Of a DNA stretch of 35,840 nucleotides, positions 11,167-20,924 are shown one piece after another. The position numbers and the translations under genes are program-made. This stretch comes from Schizophyllum amplum (taxonomy: Eukaryota; Basidiomycota; Agaricomycetes; Agaricales; Schizophyllaceae): contig VDMD01000200.1 of assembly GCA_007026445.1 (NCBI GenBank), forward strand, positions 1 through 35,840, read 5' to 3'. The notes under the pieces were generated by a model, which made no database searches, was not told the origin of the DNA, and saw nothing but the letters and a program-made list of their open reading frames with translations. Each line of letters begins with the position of its first letter. Position 1 is the stretch's first letter.

Positions 11167-11236
11167 GGGGGGGGGGGTCGCTCAGCTGTGTGGGATGTAG
11201 CAGCTGTGTGGGATGTAGTACCCCCCCCCCCCCCCC
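11167..11236. repeat. Inverted homopolymer pair: G11, 43-nt spacer, C16
   Basis: A run of 11 G (11167-11177) is followed 43 nt later by a run of 16 C (11221-11236). The spacer holds two direct copies of CAGCTGTGTGGGATGTAG. The two runs can pair into an all-G:C hairpin stem on either strand. Confidence 0.9.
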
Positions 11237-11346
11237 GGAGAGAGACTTCCCTCGGCGTTGAGTAGCTGGCTGCCGCAGGTGTGTCCTCCGGCTTGCCATT
11301 GTTCATTATCTGACGATCTGGTCAGGTGGCGCTCAACTGTCTCCGC

Positions 11347-11433
11347 GTACAGGCGCGCAGCAGACGTCGTGTACAGGCGCGCAGCAGACGTCGTGTACAG
11401 GCGCGCAGCAGACGTCGTGTACAGGCGCGCCAA
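11347..11433. repeat. 24-bp tandem repeat, 3.6 copies
   Basis: Copies at 11347-11370, 11371-11394, 11395-11418 and a partial one at 11419-11433. The unit begins GTACAGGCGCGCAGCAGACG and ends TCGT; the complete copies are identical. A plus-strand reading as RVQARSR repeats is a by-product of the 3n unit length. Confidence 0.9.
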
Positions 11434-11490
11434 AGTTCAATCGTCCCGAGCGCGACTGAGACGCGTCAGCACTCGTTCATTGACGAGCGG

Positions 11491-11546
11491 GAGTATAGCG
11501 GTATGTCGTCCTGGTCTGGAGTATAGCGGTATGTCGTCCTGGTCTG
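11491..11546. repeat. 28-bp direct repeat, two copies
   Basis: Copies at 11491-11518 and 11519-11546 are identical, beginning GAGTATAGCGGTATGTCGTC. The sequence from 11547 to about 11735 is ordinary, with no recognised gene. Confidence 0.85.
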
Positions 11547-11799
11547 CACGATGCGGGGCGTGTGGGCGCCATGGTATGAGAGCGAATTGTGCCGAGCGCG
11601 ACTGGTTCACGATAGCCGCGCGCGGTCGCCCGACACCGGGGTTCCACTCCTCTTTGCAAAGAGTGCATTACCCTGCAGCGGGACGCGGCCTATGCAGAAG
11701 TGCGATGTGAGTACTAGTACCACTTCGTGCCGTTTTCTTTTGAGAATCTTGACCTTGTCCTTGGAGAATCTTAACCTTGTCCATGTTCTTAGACTCCTT

Positions 11800-11897
11800 G
11801 GCCATCTACGACAGAGCGACTTCTCGGCCATCTACGACAGAGCGACTTCTCGGCCATCTACGACGGAGCGACTTCTCGGCCATCTACGACGGAGCGA
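11800..11897. repeat. 26-bp tandem repeat, about 3.8 copies
   Basis: Copies start at 11800, 11826, 11852 and 11878; the unit begins GGCCATCTACGACAGAGCGA. Copies three and four share an A-to-G change, so they are probably the most recently related. Just upstream (about 11738-11780) GAATCTT(G/A)ACCTTGTCC is present twice. Confidence 0.9.
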
Positions 11898-11919
11898 GCG
11901 AGTCGCATGATCCCAAGGG

Positions 11920-11984
11920 CTGCTTTTTGATGTCGGGGACCTGCTTTTTGATGTCGGGGACCTCCTTTTTGATGTCGGGGGACC
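11920..11984. repeat. 21-bp tandem repeat, three copies
   Basis: The unit is CTGCTTTTTGATGTCGGGGA plus C. The first two copies (11920-11940, 11941-11961) are identical; the third has a base change and one extra G. Confidence 0.9.
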
Positions 11985-11994
11985 TCCTTTGAGA

Positions 11995-12142
11995 GACATG
12001 CGCGACCATTTTGACAGACATGCGCGACCATTTTGACAGACATGCGCAACCATTTTGACAGACATGCGCAACCATTTTGACAGACATGCGCGACCATTTT
12101 GACAGACATGCGCGACCATTTTGACAGACATGCGCGACCATC
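11995..12142. repeat. 22-bp tandem repeat, 6.7 copies
   Basis: Copies start at 11995, 12017, 12039, 12061, 12083, 12105 and 12127 (partial). The unit begins GACATGCGCGACCATTTTGA and ends CA. Copies three and four carry G-to-A at the tenth base. There are no spacers between units, so this is a simple minisatellite. All three minus-strand frames stay open through it, which explains the apparent proteins there. Confidence 0.95.
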
Positions 12143-12200
12143 TAGCCATTAATCAGCCGGCGAAGGAGGAGACGGTCCGAGTCTAACGCTGCCTGAGCAT

Positions 12201-12269
12201 TGAGCCTCGTCACATAGCGTGAATGAGGCTCGTCACATAGCGTCAATGAGGCTCGTCACATAGCGTGAA
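12201..12269. repeat. 23-bp tandem repeat, three copies
   Basis: Copies at 12201-12223, 12224-12246 and 12247-12269 of a unit containing CTCGTCACATAGCGT. The first has GAGCC where the others have GAGGC, and the middle one has C for G near its end. This is the right edge of the cluster. Confidence 0.9.
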
Positions 12270-12785
12270 TGCATTGCATCGTGAGGTAACGCTTTGTCTA
12301 CCTTGTCTCTAACTCAACTTGAGCTCATGAGCAGACTGTTCTGCCGGAGTCTGTGCCGCGTCCGTTTGATCTCCAAGAGGGAATGTCCTCGTACTGCGTG
12401 TCTGCGTCTTCCCTCGTAGAGGCGCGGGTTCGCCCTACGCTAGAAGCTGGCGACATACAGCCAAGGCGGTTCTCGACAAGCAGCTGCGCTGGCTTCGAAG
12501 GACCATCAGGTGCGTGACCAATTTGAATCCAGCGAGCTTCATGTTCACTGAGCGCCGGAATGGCTAGCGCGTTGGGTGGCGTTATGAGCGGGTCGCCTAC
12601 GCTTTATACAGAACGACGACCTAGACGCGTACGGTATCTTTGCCCTCCAGGGCCCCCGGCCTCGGCTCGACATGGACATGTTCCTCCAACTCAACTTTGT
12701 CAATCGCGTGTACGTCGCTCTTGGCGGGCTCGTCGTTGTCCTGCTGACCGCTTCCTTCACGCCAGACCACCATTGGCCGGGGCCG
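12270..12785. other. Unique spacer, nothing recognised
   Basis: About 0.5 kb without repeats. Short open frames at 12545-12760 (minus) and 12560-12805 (plus) overlap each other and have no recognisable motif. Confidence 0.4.
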
Positions 12786-12900
12786 TATTGAGATATCCCC
12801 TGTAGCTGCAGGGGGTCGTATTCCGATATTGCCCAGCTGTACTGAGTCAGTGATTGCTGGGAAATATTGAGATACGACCCCGGGGTATTTGTAACCTCAG
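12786..12900 (-). repeat. Palindromic element, left copy (possible terminal inverted repeat or MITE)
   Basis: Shares a 21-bp perfect inverted match (12808-12828) with 15853-15873, plus a second 12-bp inverted match GAGATACGACCC (12869-12880 against 15881-15892). Similarity between them continues at lower identity through CCCAG...GCTGGG blocks. The element has internal dyad symmetry (for example CCCCTGTAGCTGCAGGGG at 12797-12814). GAGATA occurs at both ends of the element. Confidence 0.7.
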
Positions 12901-12969
12901 GCTCCTCGAATTATATACGTTGCTCTCCATTGTTAACGGTCAATTAATGGTATTTTGGGGTATTATACA

Positions 12970-15720
12970 TACAAATGAGGCGTAAATCGTACGCGGCCCG
13001 CAGTGCCACCTCCCGCTCACCCCCCGCGCTGTCGCCGCCATTGTTTCAGGTCCCCGGTATGGCCGCGTCGCTGCCGCCGCCGTCCCCGCCTACTCTTCCC
13101 GCCGCTTCCCGCCGCCGCCCGCCGCGCCGCGCGCCAGCGCGTCCCATCACCTCCCGCCGCCGCTTGCCACTGCCCTCGCCCTTGCTTCCCGCCACCGCCA
13201 GCGCGTCGAGACCGTGCGCAGTGCCCCCCGCGCTTCCCGTACATCCCGCCGATGCGGTGCGCAACGACTGGCGTGGGCGTGCTACGCGACTAGCACGCTA
13301 GTATGCGCTGCACACTGCGGACGCGCCTCTACGAGTGTGCCGCTCCGAGCTCGCGCTTCGGCTGCAGCCCAGGACCCGCGCGATGTATTGGGGCTGCCAA
13401 TAGCGCGGACGCAGCGCATACGGGCCTCACGATACGGCAACAACGCGAAGGCCACGCGCGCGCATCGCGTCTCGTGCTCGTTGGCTCTCACGCTGCCACA
13501 GTGCCAAGGCAAGGGGAGTGAAAGAGGCGAAGGGAAGGGGGGAAGGTGGGGGGGAGGCGAGGGGGGGAGGGCAGGAACAGGGCGCGCGAGGGACAGAAGA
13601 GCGCGTTCCCGTTGGGGAACGCTTCGCGCTCGTCAACAGCCATCTGAACTCTCTGTGGGGTTCGCAAATGATTAATAAAGTGCATATATGGCGTTGGTAC
13701 GGGCGCACCGTCCGCCTAAAGCATCGAGGCCTCCGCATGAGAAGGAGAGGGTAGGGAGACGCAGGCCGATCGCCGGCTGATCGTGCGTTAGAAGTGTCGA
13801 TGCCATGAGGGGGGAGCGTATTTAACGGGTAGCGGGGCAGTTTCGGGCTCTTGAGCCGTTGGGAGCTCGAAGGTGGTTGTCGATAGGTGATGGACGTCGC
13901 CGGGGGATGGCCCAGGCCGTTGAACAATACGAACATGTTCAAATTTTTCGTCAGTTGTATGACGAGTGCGACAAGCAGAAGCACGCACCTTTGAGATCAA
14001 TGCACAATCACTAATCTTCAGGGGTTGAAGCAAGCCGGGAAGGATGACGCTGGTGGTCGCCGGTCAGCACGACGACGAGGGAGAAAGCAGGAGACGATAG
14101 TGACGTAACGTCACGAATGGCGCTGTTCGTTGCGCGGTCCGCGACGTTCAGCGTCTGACTGACCTGCCGGCAAGGCTCGGTAAAGTGCTATAGTACCTCT
14201 GATGTATATACAAGCTGACTCGCACTTCGACTGTAGCACTCCCCAACCTCCGACATGACTGCCGACGTACCGGTTTGCCAACAAAGTGCCACTTCTCGTC
14301 CTTTTCATCCATTCTGTATTGTATATGAGCTTCCAGACATTTTCTCTACCTGTACTGTATGCTATTACCGTGTAATAACAGTTCTAGCACTTGACTGTTC
14401 TGCCTCAAGACACACACAGACCTCGGTTTGCGTGTCGACTCTTCAAGTTCCACTCAAGTCAAGTACTGTCCGTCCAGATACTTGATGTCAATTCCGAATC
14501 GAATTCAGTGATCGAGGGGGATTGAAAGCCATGAACCCCGACAAGCAGATCGTCAGAGACATTTCCGATTTGTCCGCGGCCGCACACTTGCCTGCTTCGA
14601 CCCACGGACGTCGCCGAGAGCGACGACGAGCGCGCTTCGGCGACCGGCCCGACATTCCGCGCGTCGGCGACGACGCCGATTGAGCAGTGATCACAGCCTG
14701 TAGATACACAAATACTCGCCGTACAGTTCATACACAGCTACTGTACGCGTCTGCAGATCGCTGAGCGGAAAGAGCTAGAACAAACGGCGGTATATAGCAC
14801 GAGTTTTAGCACCCGGCAGAAGCGCGCTGAGGCTACACACTCAACGCGCGCACACCTTGGAGCTCTACAAGCGAGCCTGTACCTCTACTAAGCTATATGC
14901 TCTAGAATCAATACCGCTTTTGTACCCGGCCGAGCAGTATTCACGGTATCAGCCTCTATGCTGTTCAGGCTATCCACACCGTCAGTTCTCATTGCCTTGA
15001 CTCAATACGACATACAGAGGTACACTATAGGGTATAGTATAGACATATTATAGTAGCGCCGCCGTTGGCGGTCGCATGCGACCGCGGCGCAGCGCGCGCT
15101 ACGGACGAAGTCGAACACTGATCACGCCTGATCACGTGATCGTGTTGACGTGACGCGCAAGCACCCGTCTGCGATGTCGCCGCGTTGCATGCGATGCGGA
15201 CGCGTCTCCTCGGGGTGGGTTGGTGGCGACAGCCGTAGAGGCGGCATGGAGGTGGTATGAATGTGGGGGAAATGAAATGGTGATTTTCCCAGTGCCGTGA
15301 GTGTGATCGCTGAGGTAAACGGATGTAGATGTTGATGAGTTTTATGCTTGCTTTCAGCGTGATCTTGAGGGTAGGATTGAGATGGGGGTCCAGGCCCATG
15401 GCGATGAGCGAGGGGAGGGTCAACGTAGGCGATGGCGATGACGGCGCAGAACAAGGAGCGGCGGCGATCGGCAGTACGTCGGAGCGCATGCCCACAGCCC
15501 AAACGGGGGACAAAATAGCGTTGCTTCCGGGGAATGACGACGCGACGAAGGGGCGGAAAGGGGACCGGGAGAAGGGGGCGGGGTGGTACGAGCGGCGGCG
15601 CGGCGGGAGGGGCGGCAGCGGCGGGAGACGCGGCGGGCGGCGGCGGCGGCGCGGCGGTACCAGCTGCGCGCGTGCACGTGTCGCGGCGCGTCCGGAGAGC
15701 CGATGCGGGTGGCGCACAAA
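12970..15720. other. Interior between the two palindromic elements, no supported gene
   Basis: About 2.75 kb. The region next to each element is extremely GC-rich: pyrimidine-biased CCCGCC repeats at 13000-13220 on the left, and purine-biased GGCGGC repeats at about 15530-15680 on the right, so the two ends mirror each other in composition. Open frames (12975-13301, 13214-13675, 13427-13984, 15025-15717) are Pro/Arg-rich and present on several frames at once. I find no transposase, DDE motif or zinc-finger pattern. If this is a transposon it is non-autonomous. Confidence 0.5.
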
Positions 15721-15805
15721 TACCAGTAATCGGCGGGTAACCTAGGTCTACGTAGGTACGAAATCCAATTAATATATACCTGTATAACTAGAAAAGGACA
15801 TCAGC

Positions 15806-15895
15806 CATAATGAGATACCACCCAGCAGTACAGTCCTTGTACTACTGGGTGTTATCGGAATACGACCCCCTGCCAGTACTGGGTCGTATCTCCTT
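15806..15895 (+). repeat. Palindromic element, right copy (possible terminal inverted repeat or MITE)
   Basis: Begins GAGATACCACCCAGCAG (15811 onward) and ends CAGTACTGGGTCGTATCTC, so the element as a whole is an imperfect palindrome of about 83 bp. It contains an internal hairpin, CACCCAGCAGTACA pairing with TGTACTACTGGGTG (13 of 14 matches). It is the inverted relative of the element at 12786-12900. Confidence 0.75.
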
Positions 15896-15899
15896 ATTG

Positions 15900-16620
15900 G
15901 TAGGGACGGTCCTCGCCAGACACGCACCGGCGGCATGGCGCGGATCGCTTTCTTCGAGTGCATGCGTCAGTCTTATCCCTCAACGCCAGGACCGCGTCCA
16001 CTTCCACTCATAGACAATATTTGATCGCTTCCGAGCGAGGAAGCTTGGTTGAACTTCGCCGACTGGGACGCCAGATACGGTACGCTGTATGCCCTTTGTC
16101 GCGTCTCCTCCAGACGACCCGCTCCTCTTCTTGAACAAACCCGCCTCTCCTTTGGACGACCAGCCCCTCCTCTTGACGAGTGTCCGCCCTGGGTCTCGTA
16201 TGCACCGTATTCGTCTTTAAAAAAGGCATGCGCATAGTCAACTCCTCCACATTCGTGACGGGCGACGGCCCTGATGGATCATCGGAGCGCGATATACGCT
16301 GACTAGAGGTGTCAGGCCTCAGTGCTTTAGGCGGCCCGAGGACAGCGGTTAGTAAGTACTTAGGTTCGAGCAGCTCGGCACCTGCCGGATATTGATGGAA
16401 GCGGCCTTCTTTTCTCGGCATCTGTCGTCTGCACCAAGTCTGCACTCTCAAGCATCGTTGGCACAACAGTTCTCCTTCTTGCCGTCTGTGCCGCCTCACC
16501 AAACCAACCGTGAGTATCTCCAGTCAGCAACTGTACGCCTACAAAACGCCTTGGATCTGTTCAGGTGCGATTCAGACGCTGCTTACCCCTTGAACAGATA
16601 GAAACTCATTTTGGGATCTT
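15900..16620. other. Upstream region of the F-box gene
   Basis: About 0.7 kb between the palindromic element and the F-box start codon. No gene is supported. The minus-strand frame 16008-16502 is Arg-rich without a domain. The promoter of the F-box gene should lie here; I see no clear TATA box. Confidence 0.35.
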
Positions 16621-16628
16621 AGGAGGTC

Positions 16629-18056
16629 ATGTATGCTATCATGCGTCCCACATCGCTCCCCAACGTCGAGGCGCAACGAAGTGGCCATATCCCTTCTTCC
16701 AATGAGGCGCTATCGATCGAGGCGTACTCGACGCAGCTCAGGCATCAGCGGGCAGTCATCGAGGAAGAGATGCTGCGCCTCTCGGCTTGTCTCCAGCGCA
16801 TCGACTACGAGCTTCGAGTCAATCGATCGCTGCTTGCGCCCATACGCAGACTTCCTGCCGAGCTGCTCGGCGAGATCTTCACGTACGTCGTCGTGGGTAT
16901 GCCGAAGGAGCAGTGGACTCGATACACCATCCAGACGCTATGTGGCGTGTGCTCGACGTGGAGAGACGTGGCGCGAGACACGCCGTACCTGTGGACAGCC
17001 ATCAGCACGCACCATCTCTTCGTGGGCCGCGAAGAGCTGCTTCTCGATCTACAGCTAGAGCTCTCCGGCAACCTACCGCTAGAGATTGTCGGCGAGCGCT
17101 TGCTTGGTACGCCGGAGCTCAGTAATGACTTACTCAAGAGGATGGAGCCACACCTTGGGCGCGTTGTCGAAATATCCCTCGTGGTCGATTGCGAAGGGCT
17201 CTTGACGAACAAGCAAGCGCAGTTCAACAAACTCCGAGCATTGACCCGCGCTTACATCTTCTTGCACGGGGACCACAATTATTTGCCGGGCTCGCTGGAG
17301 TTTCTGACAAAGGCCCCTTCGCTGCAAGAGCTGGTACTCGATGTCGAGTGGTGTTCGGGAAACGATATCGTTCGTTTTGTCCTACCCCCTCTCCCCCGCC
17401 TGACGCATCTATCGCTGCAAAGGTATTCTGACTGGGACACCAGTGATGTCTCCAACATACTGTCCCCGGTCGCTCGCACCCTGCAATGTCTCGTCGTCAA
17501 GAGCAGGCAGTCATGCTGGCTCAGCCTATCACACGAGGACTTCGCCTTCCTGGACATGCCTGCCCTCCGTAGCGTCGATCTCCAGCACGCGGCGCACACG
17601 ATGCTCCAACACATCAACGTGCCAGCGTTGGAGACAATCATCTTCCGCGACGTTGAATATCATAACCTAACTGCATCTCTTCTCCAAGTTCTCTCGTACT
17701 CTCATCCACGCGTGTGCTCGCTCTCGTATATCAACGTCGCGGATCACATCGCAGAGTCGTGCGTGCAGAGCCTCGCTCAGCTGGAGGACCTTCGCCAGCT
17801 ATGCATCGAGGACACCATGGGGTATTGGCAGTTCCCGACGCTCCTTGCGGCCCTCACCTGCGCAGACGATCAGCCGCCGCTGGCGCCGGAGTTGAAGGAT
17901 CTCTCTCTGCTATTTGGACAGCATTGTTGGATGCGGCAGAATGCGGACGCTCTGAACGCCATGCATCAGTCGCGAAAGGAGCCCCGCGTCTGCGCCTCGC
18001 GTGCCGTGGTAGCGTTGGACCGGTTGCACGTCGACGCAAAAGACAAAAGAACATAA
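16629..18056 (+). CDS. F-box protein with C-terminal leucine-rich region, single exon
   Basis: Predicted substrate adaptor of an SCF ubiquitin ligase: the F-box would bind Skp1 and the C-terminal repeats would choose the target, which is unknown. The protein is 475 residues and uninterrupted. A helical, probably coiled-coil segment (about residues 33-66, with EEEMLRLSACLQRIDYEL) precedes the F-box-like core, which starts at RRLPAELLGEIFTYVV and ends near CSTWRDVARDTPYLWT (about residues 73-125). This layout is typical of the large F-box families of Agaricomycetes. From about residue 150 onward, Leu-rich segments such as LQELVLDVEW, LTHLSLQRY and LKDLSLL recur every 20-30 residues, consistent with irregular LRRs. 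The first Met (16629) is used; a second Met four codons later is equally possible. No frame slips are present. The gene stands alone, with no neighbour within 5 kb on either side. Confidence 0.9.
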   Translation: MYAIMRPTSLPNVEAQRSGHIPSSNEALSIEAYSTQLRHQRAVIEEEMLRLSACLQRIDYELRVNRSLLAPIRRLPAELLGEIFTYVVVGMPKEQWTRYTIQTLCGVCSTWRDVARDTPYLWTAISTHHLFVGREELLLDLQLELSGNLPLEIVGERLLGTPELSNDLLKRMEPHLGRVVEISLVVDCEGLLTNKQAQFNKLRALTRAYIFLHGDHNYLPGSLEFLTKAPSLQELVLDVEWCSGNDIVRFVLPPLPRLTHLSLQRYSDWDTSDVSNILSPVARTLQCLVVKSRQSCWLSLSHEDFAFLDMPALRSVDLQHAAHTMLQHINVPALETIIFRDVEYHNLTASLLQVLSYSHPRVCSLSYINVADHIAESCVQSLAQLEDLRQLCIEDTMGYWQFPTLLAALTCADDQPPLAPELKDLSLLFGQHCWMRQNADALNAMHQSRKEPRVCASRAVVALDRLHVDAKDKRT

Positions 18057-20900
18057 TCAGCAGCTGACTCACCCGTGATCGACCACCAACATGTCACGAC
18101 CGCCTCTCGTTTGAGAATGATCTGTGCTGCTTGCGGGAGGGTCTAGGCACGCTCTCTTCTCTTTCGGGAAGCCGCCCGAGTTATAGAACGTTTGTTTGTT
18201 GACCCGTAGAGAAAGATTGGGCAAAGGTATTGAACCTGGTTGCTTCAGATCACGCACGCTTAGCGCGCAAAACAATCCAGTGTATGGTTATACTTTCATT
18301 CTAGTACTTCTTGAGGCAAGCCGCGATGCGGAGACCCTCCGCGCGATGATTCGAAGGAGAGACGCGCGACGAACGGGCGATACTCGAGTCCTAAGGCGGT
18401 TGTGCTGCGATGGTTTCGACGCGTCTGTGTTGGGACACTGTATCCTGGGAACGAAGACTTGAGCGACAGCCTTCAATGAGAACAGATGCACGCACCGTGG
18501 CTGACGGATACGCACTGTATTCTCATGTTATTGATTGCCGAGTTACTCATGCATGTGTGCGTCATGATATTCCGTGCTCGATTGCCAGGTGCAGCAGAGT
18601 TCCTGAATCTGGGAGTCGCGCGTTAGGAGAGGATGCGGGATATCGACCACAGTCTGGAGGCTCACCGATGGGCTGCCAGCCTGTAGCGAGGAGCAAGTAG
18701 CGTTGCCATCAACGCTCGCGCACATTCGGACGCCGCGTAGTTCCGGACGTCGGAAAGAACGAGGAACAGGCATGACGGGGAACGTAGGGCGACGGGTCGT
18801 GGTGCGCGACGTAGGCATGGTGGTGTCGTGTAGCTAGGGTCCTTCACATGATGAGGAGGTAGGCGCGGTCTGTCTTCGAAGGACGTAGCGAATCTACGAA
18901 CGTTGGCGACGAAGGACTACGTGGCGCGTCTACGCGGCTTGGGCACGGAGAGTGGACCGTCTCGAACTCGAATGACGGCAGCGACATGGCACGAAGACAT
19001 GATGTCGGGGAGTTCGTTTGTCGGCACTGAGGCCCCTGAGCCGTCTGGCCCCAGATGGGTCGATACTCGCGGGATGCACAAGCGTTGTCCCGGCGTGAGC
19101 AGGCGCAGCCAACAGCGGTGCAGAAGAAGCCACTGTCGGTCGAGATAGAGGAGGCGTCGAGGGCGACGGCTTCCTATGTCTAAAGCGACTCTCCGAGCGA
19201 AGCGTTCTCCGGAGTGAAGAGTCAGTGGCGTCGGATGTCCGCGCTGCGGGCAAGGTCGTTAGCGATCAGGAGAACCAGAATGGATATGGGGATTGGCCTG
19301 GCATAGGGCGACTCCTCGGACGTGAGGCGGTAGCGAGGGAGGCGAGCCCAACGAGACTTGACATATGGTTTTCAGGACGCCAGGTCGGGCACGTCTGGAC
19401 GGGGTCCCCGTACACATCGATCAGTATGAGGGTTCCAGGTAAAGGGACAGGTTGGACGCACCCGGAGATCATGCTTAAGCTGCGCGTCGCTCGCAGAACT
19501 TTGACTTGCCTCGAGACTCCTGTTGCATGCAGGACGCACCTTCGATCACTTTCAGCGGCAAGCGGGATGGTGCGCGACGGCCGAGCTGGAGCGCTAAGAC
19601 GTGGGAACGAGGAGCATCCCGAGCGCCTCGCCAATGCCCGGGCGCGCACGATGGCGTAGTAAGGACCAAGTTCTACATTGAAATGCGGCGAATTCGTGTG
19701 TTCGGGGATACCGATGTGAAAGCGGGGGATGGGCAGAGGCGTGCGTCGCGTTATATGCTAGTGAGATCGCCCCCGGGAGTACCCTCAAGACCCTCCAGCC
19801 GGGTGTATGCTGGACACTGGCGGCAAACGACGTTGAGCAGACTGCTATATGTCAGAGAGCCGAACAGAGCTTCGTTTAAGACGCAACCCAGCGATGGGTT
19901 TAACAACCCGGCGTGCACAACAAACACTGCCGTCGTCCTGCATATCGAGTCGTCCAAGTGTCCGGCTGCACGAAGCACCATCCCACCCACCCCAAAAATG
20001 ACGACCCTCCCACCGAGCGCCGAGCGAACTCCTCGCGAAGAAGGGTCGGACCCCCGAGTTAGCCGAACGCTAAATCACGCCATGCATGCCGAGGTCGCTA
20101 TCAGACGCCTCGTCCATTCACGTCGTGCTTTCGCATTCTCCATACGCGACGGACTCGCAGACGCTTCAACTTCGTCGCGGTGAAAAGACGTTTCCACCGC
20201 CAGGCCGAATGGAAAAGGCAGTCACGTGATCTCGCCGGTGATGGACGTGGTTTTGACGACAACGCCACCGATGCTAGAGATATCCTGGGAACACGCAGCT
20301 TCTTGTGTAGTTGAAGAGGACCATAGAGCAGCTCGAGGAAGTGAGAGAAAGGGAAGGGGGGACGTAGGTGGAGCCAGGGAAGAGCTTGTACAGGGACCTT
20401 GAAGATCAACAGTCGCACACGCGTAGTGCATGTATGGGTGGCGGACGAGGAGAGATTATATTGGGCAGCAGGACAAACTATTGACTATGCTATGTAAGTC
20501 ACTGTAGGACAATCAGCCGATGCTCGGGAGGAAAAGCAACGAGACGCACGTTTCGCGGGGCCTGGACCTGGACTCAAGCCTTTAGCGAAGCTTCTGCTTC
20601 GTCCCAACTTCGTCCTCCTCAGCGTCATGTGTCGTAAGTGAAGCCGCTTAGTAGCCAGGAGGAAGAGTGACCTGGGCGGAGACGTCAGACGGCAGGTAAT
20701 GCGCGACTCAGGCGACGGACCTCGCATTCGAGGTATCACTTTCTGTAGACCGTCGCAGCAATGGTACACTGGGATCACATCGCGTCTGCGCTGTCTGAAT
20801 CCTCGCGGTCGCGGCCGCGGTCAACCCGCGAAGATGACGCCGCTTGCTATTTGAACGTTGGTGCCGAAAGACCATAACGCATAGCGTAGAGTTGACGAGG
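18057..20900. other. Intergenic region, no supported gene
   Basis: About 2.8 kb. The longest open frame is 19506-20183 (plus, 225 aa). It has no recognisable domain and is overlapped by minus-strand frames of similar quality (19266-19649, 19751-19990). Base composition is ordinary and no tandem repeat was noticed. Confidence 0.4.
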
Positions 20901-20924
20901 AAAACAGCGACATGAGAGTTCCGG

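Noticed and set aside
9952..11306. Long minus-strand open frames (351, 372 and 230 aa) in the G/A-rich block
   Set aside because: They occupy overlapping frames, consist of Ser/Pro/His/Leu low complexity, and follow directly from C/T-rich minus-strand repeats with few stop codons. No domain or splice structure supports them.
11995..12142. CRISPR-like array
   Set aside because: The 22-bp units are head to tail with no spacers, and the genome is clearly eukaryotic.
12975..13301. Pro/Arg-rich open frame next to the left palindromic element as a transposon gene
   Set aside because: It is open on several frames in a CCCGCC-rich stretch and shows no transposase motif.
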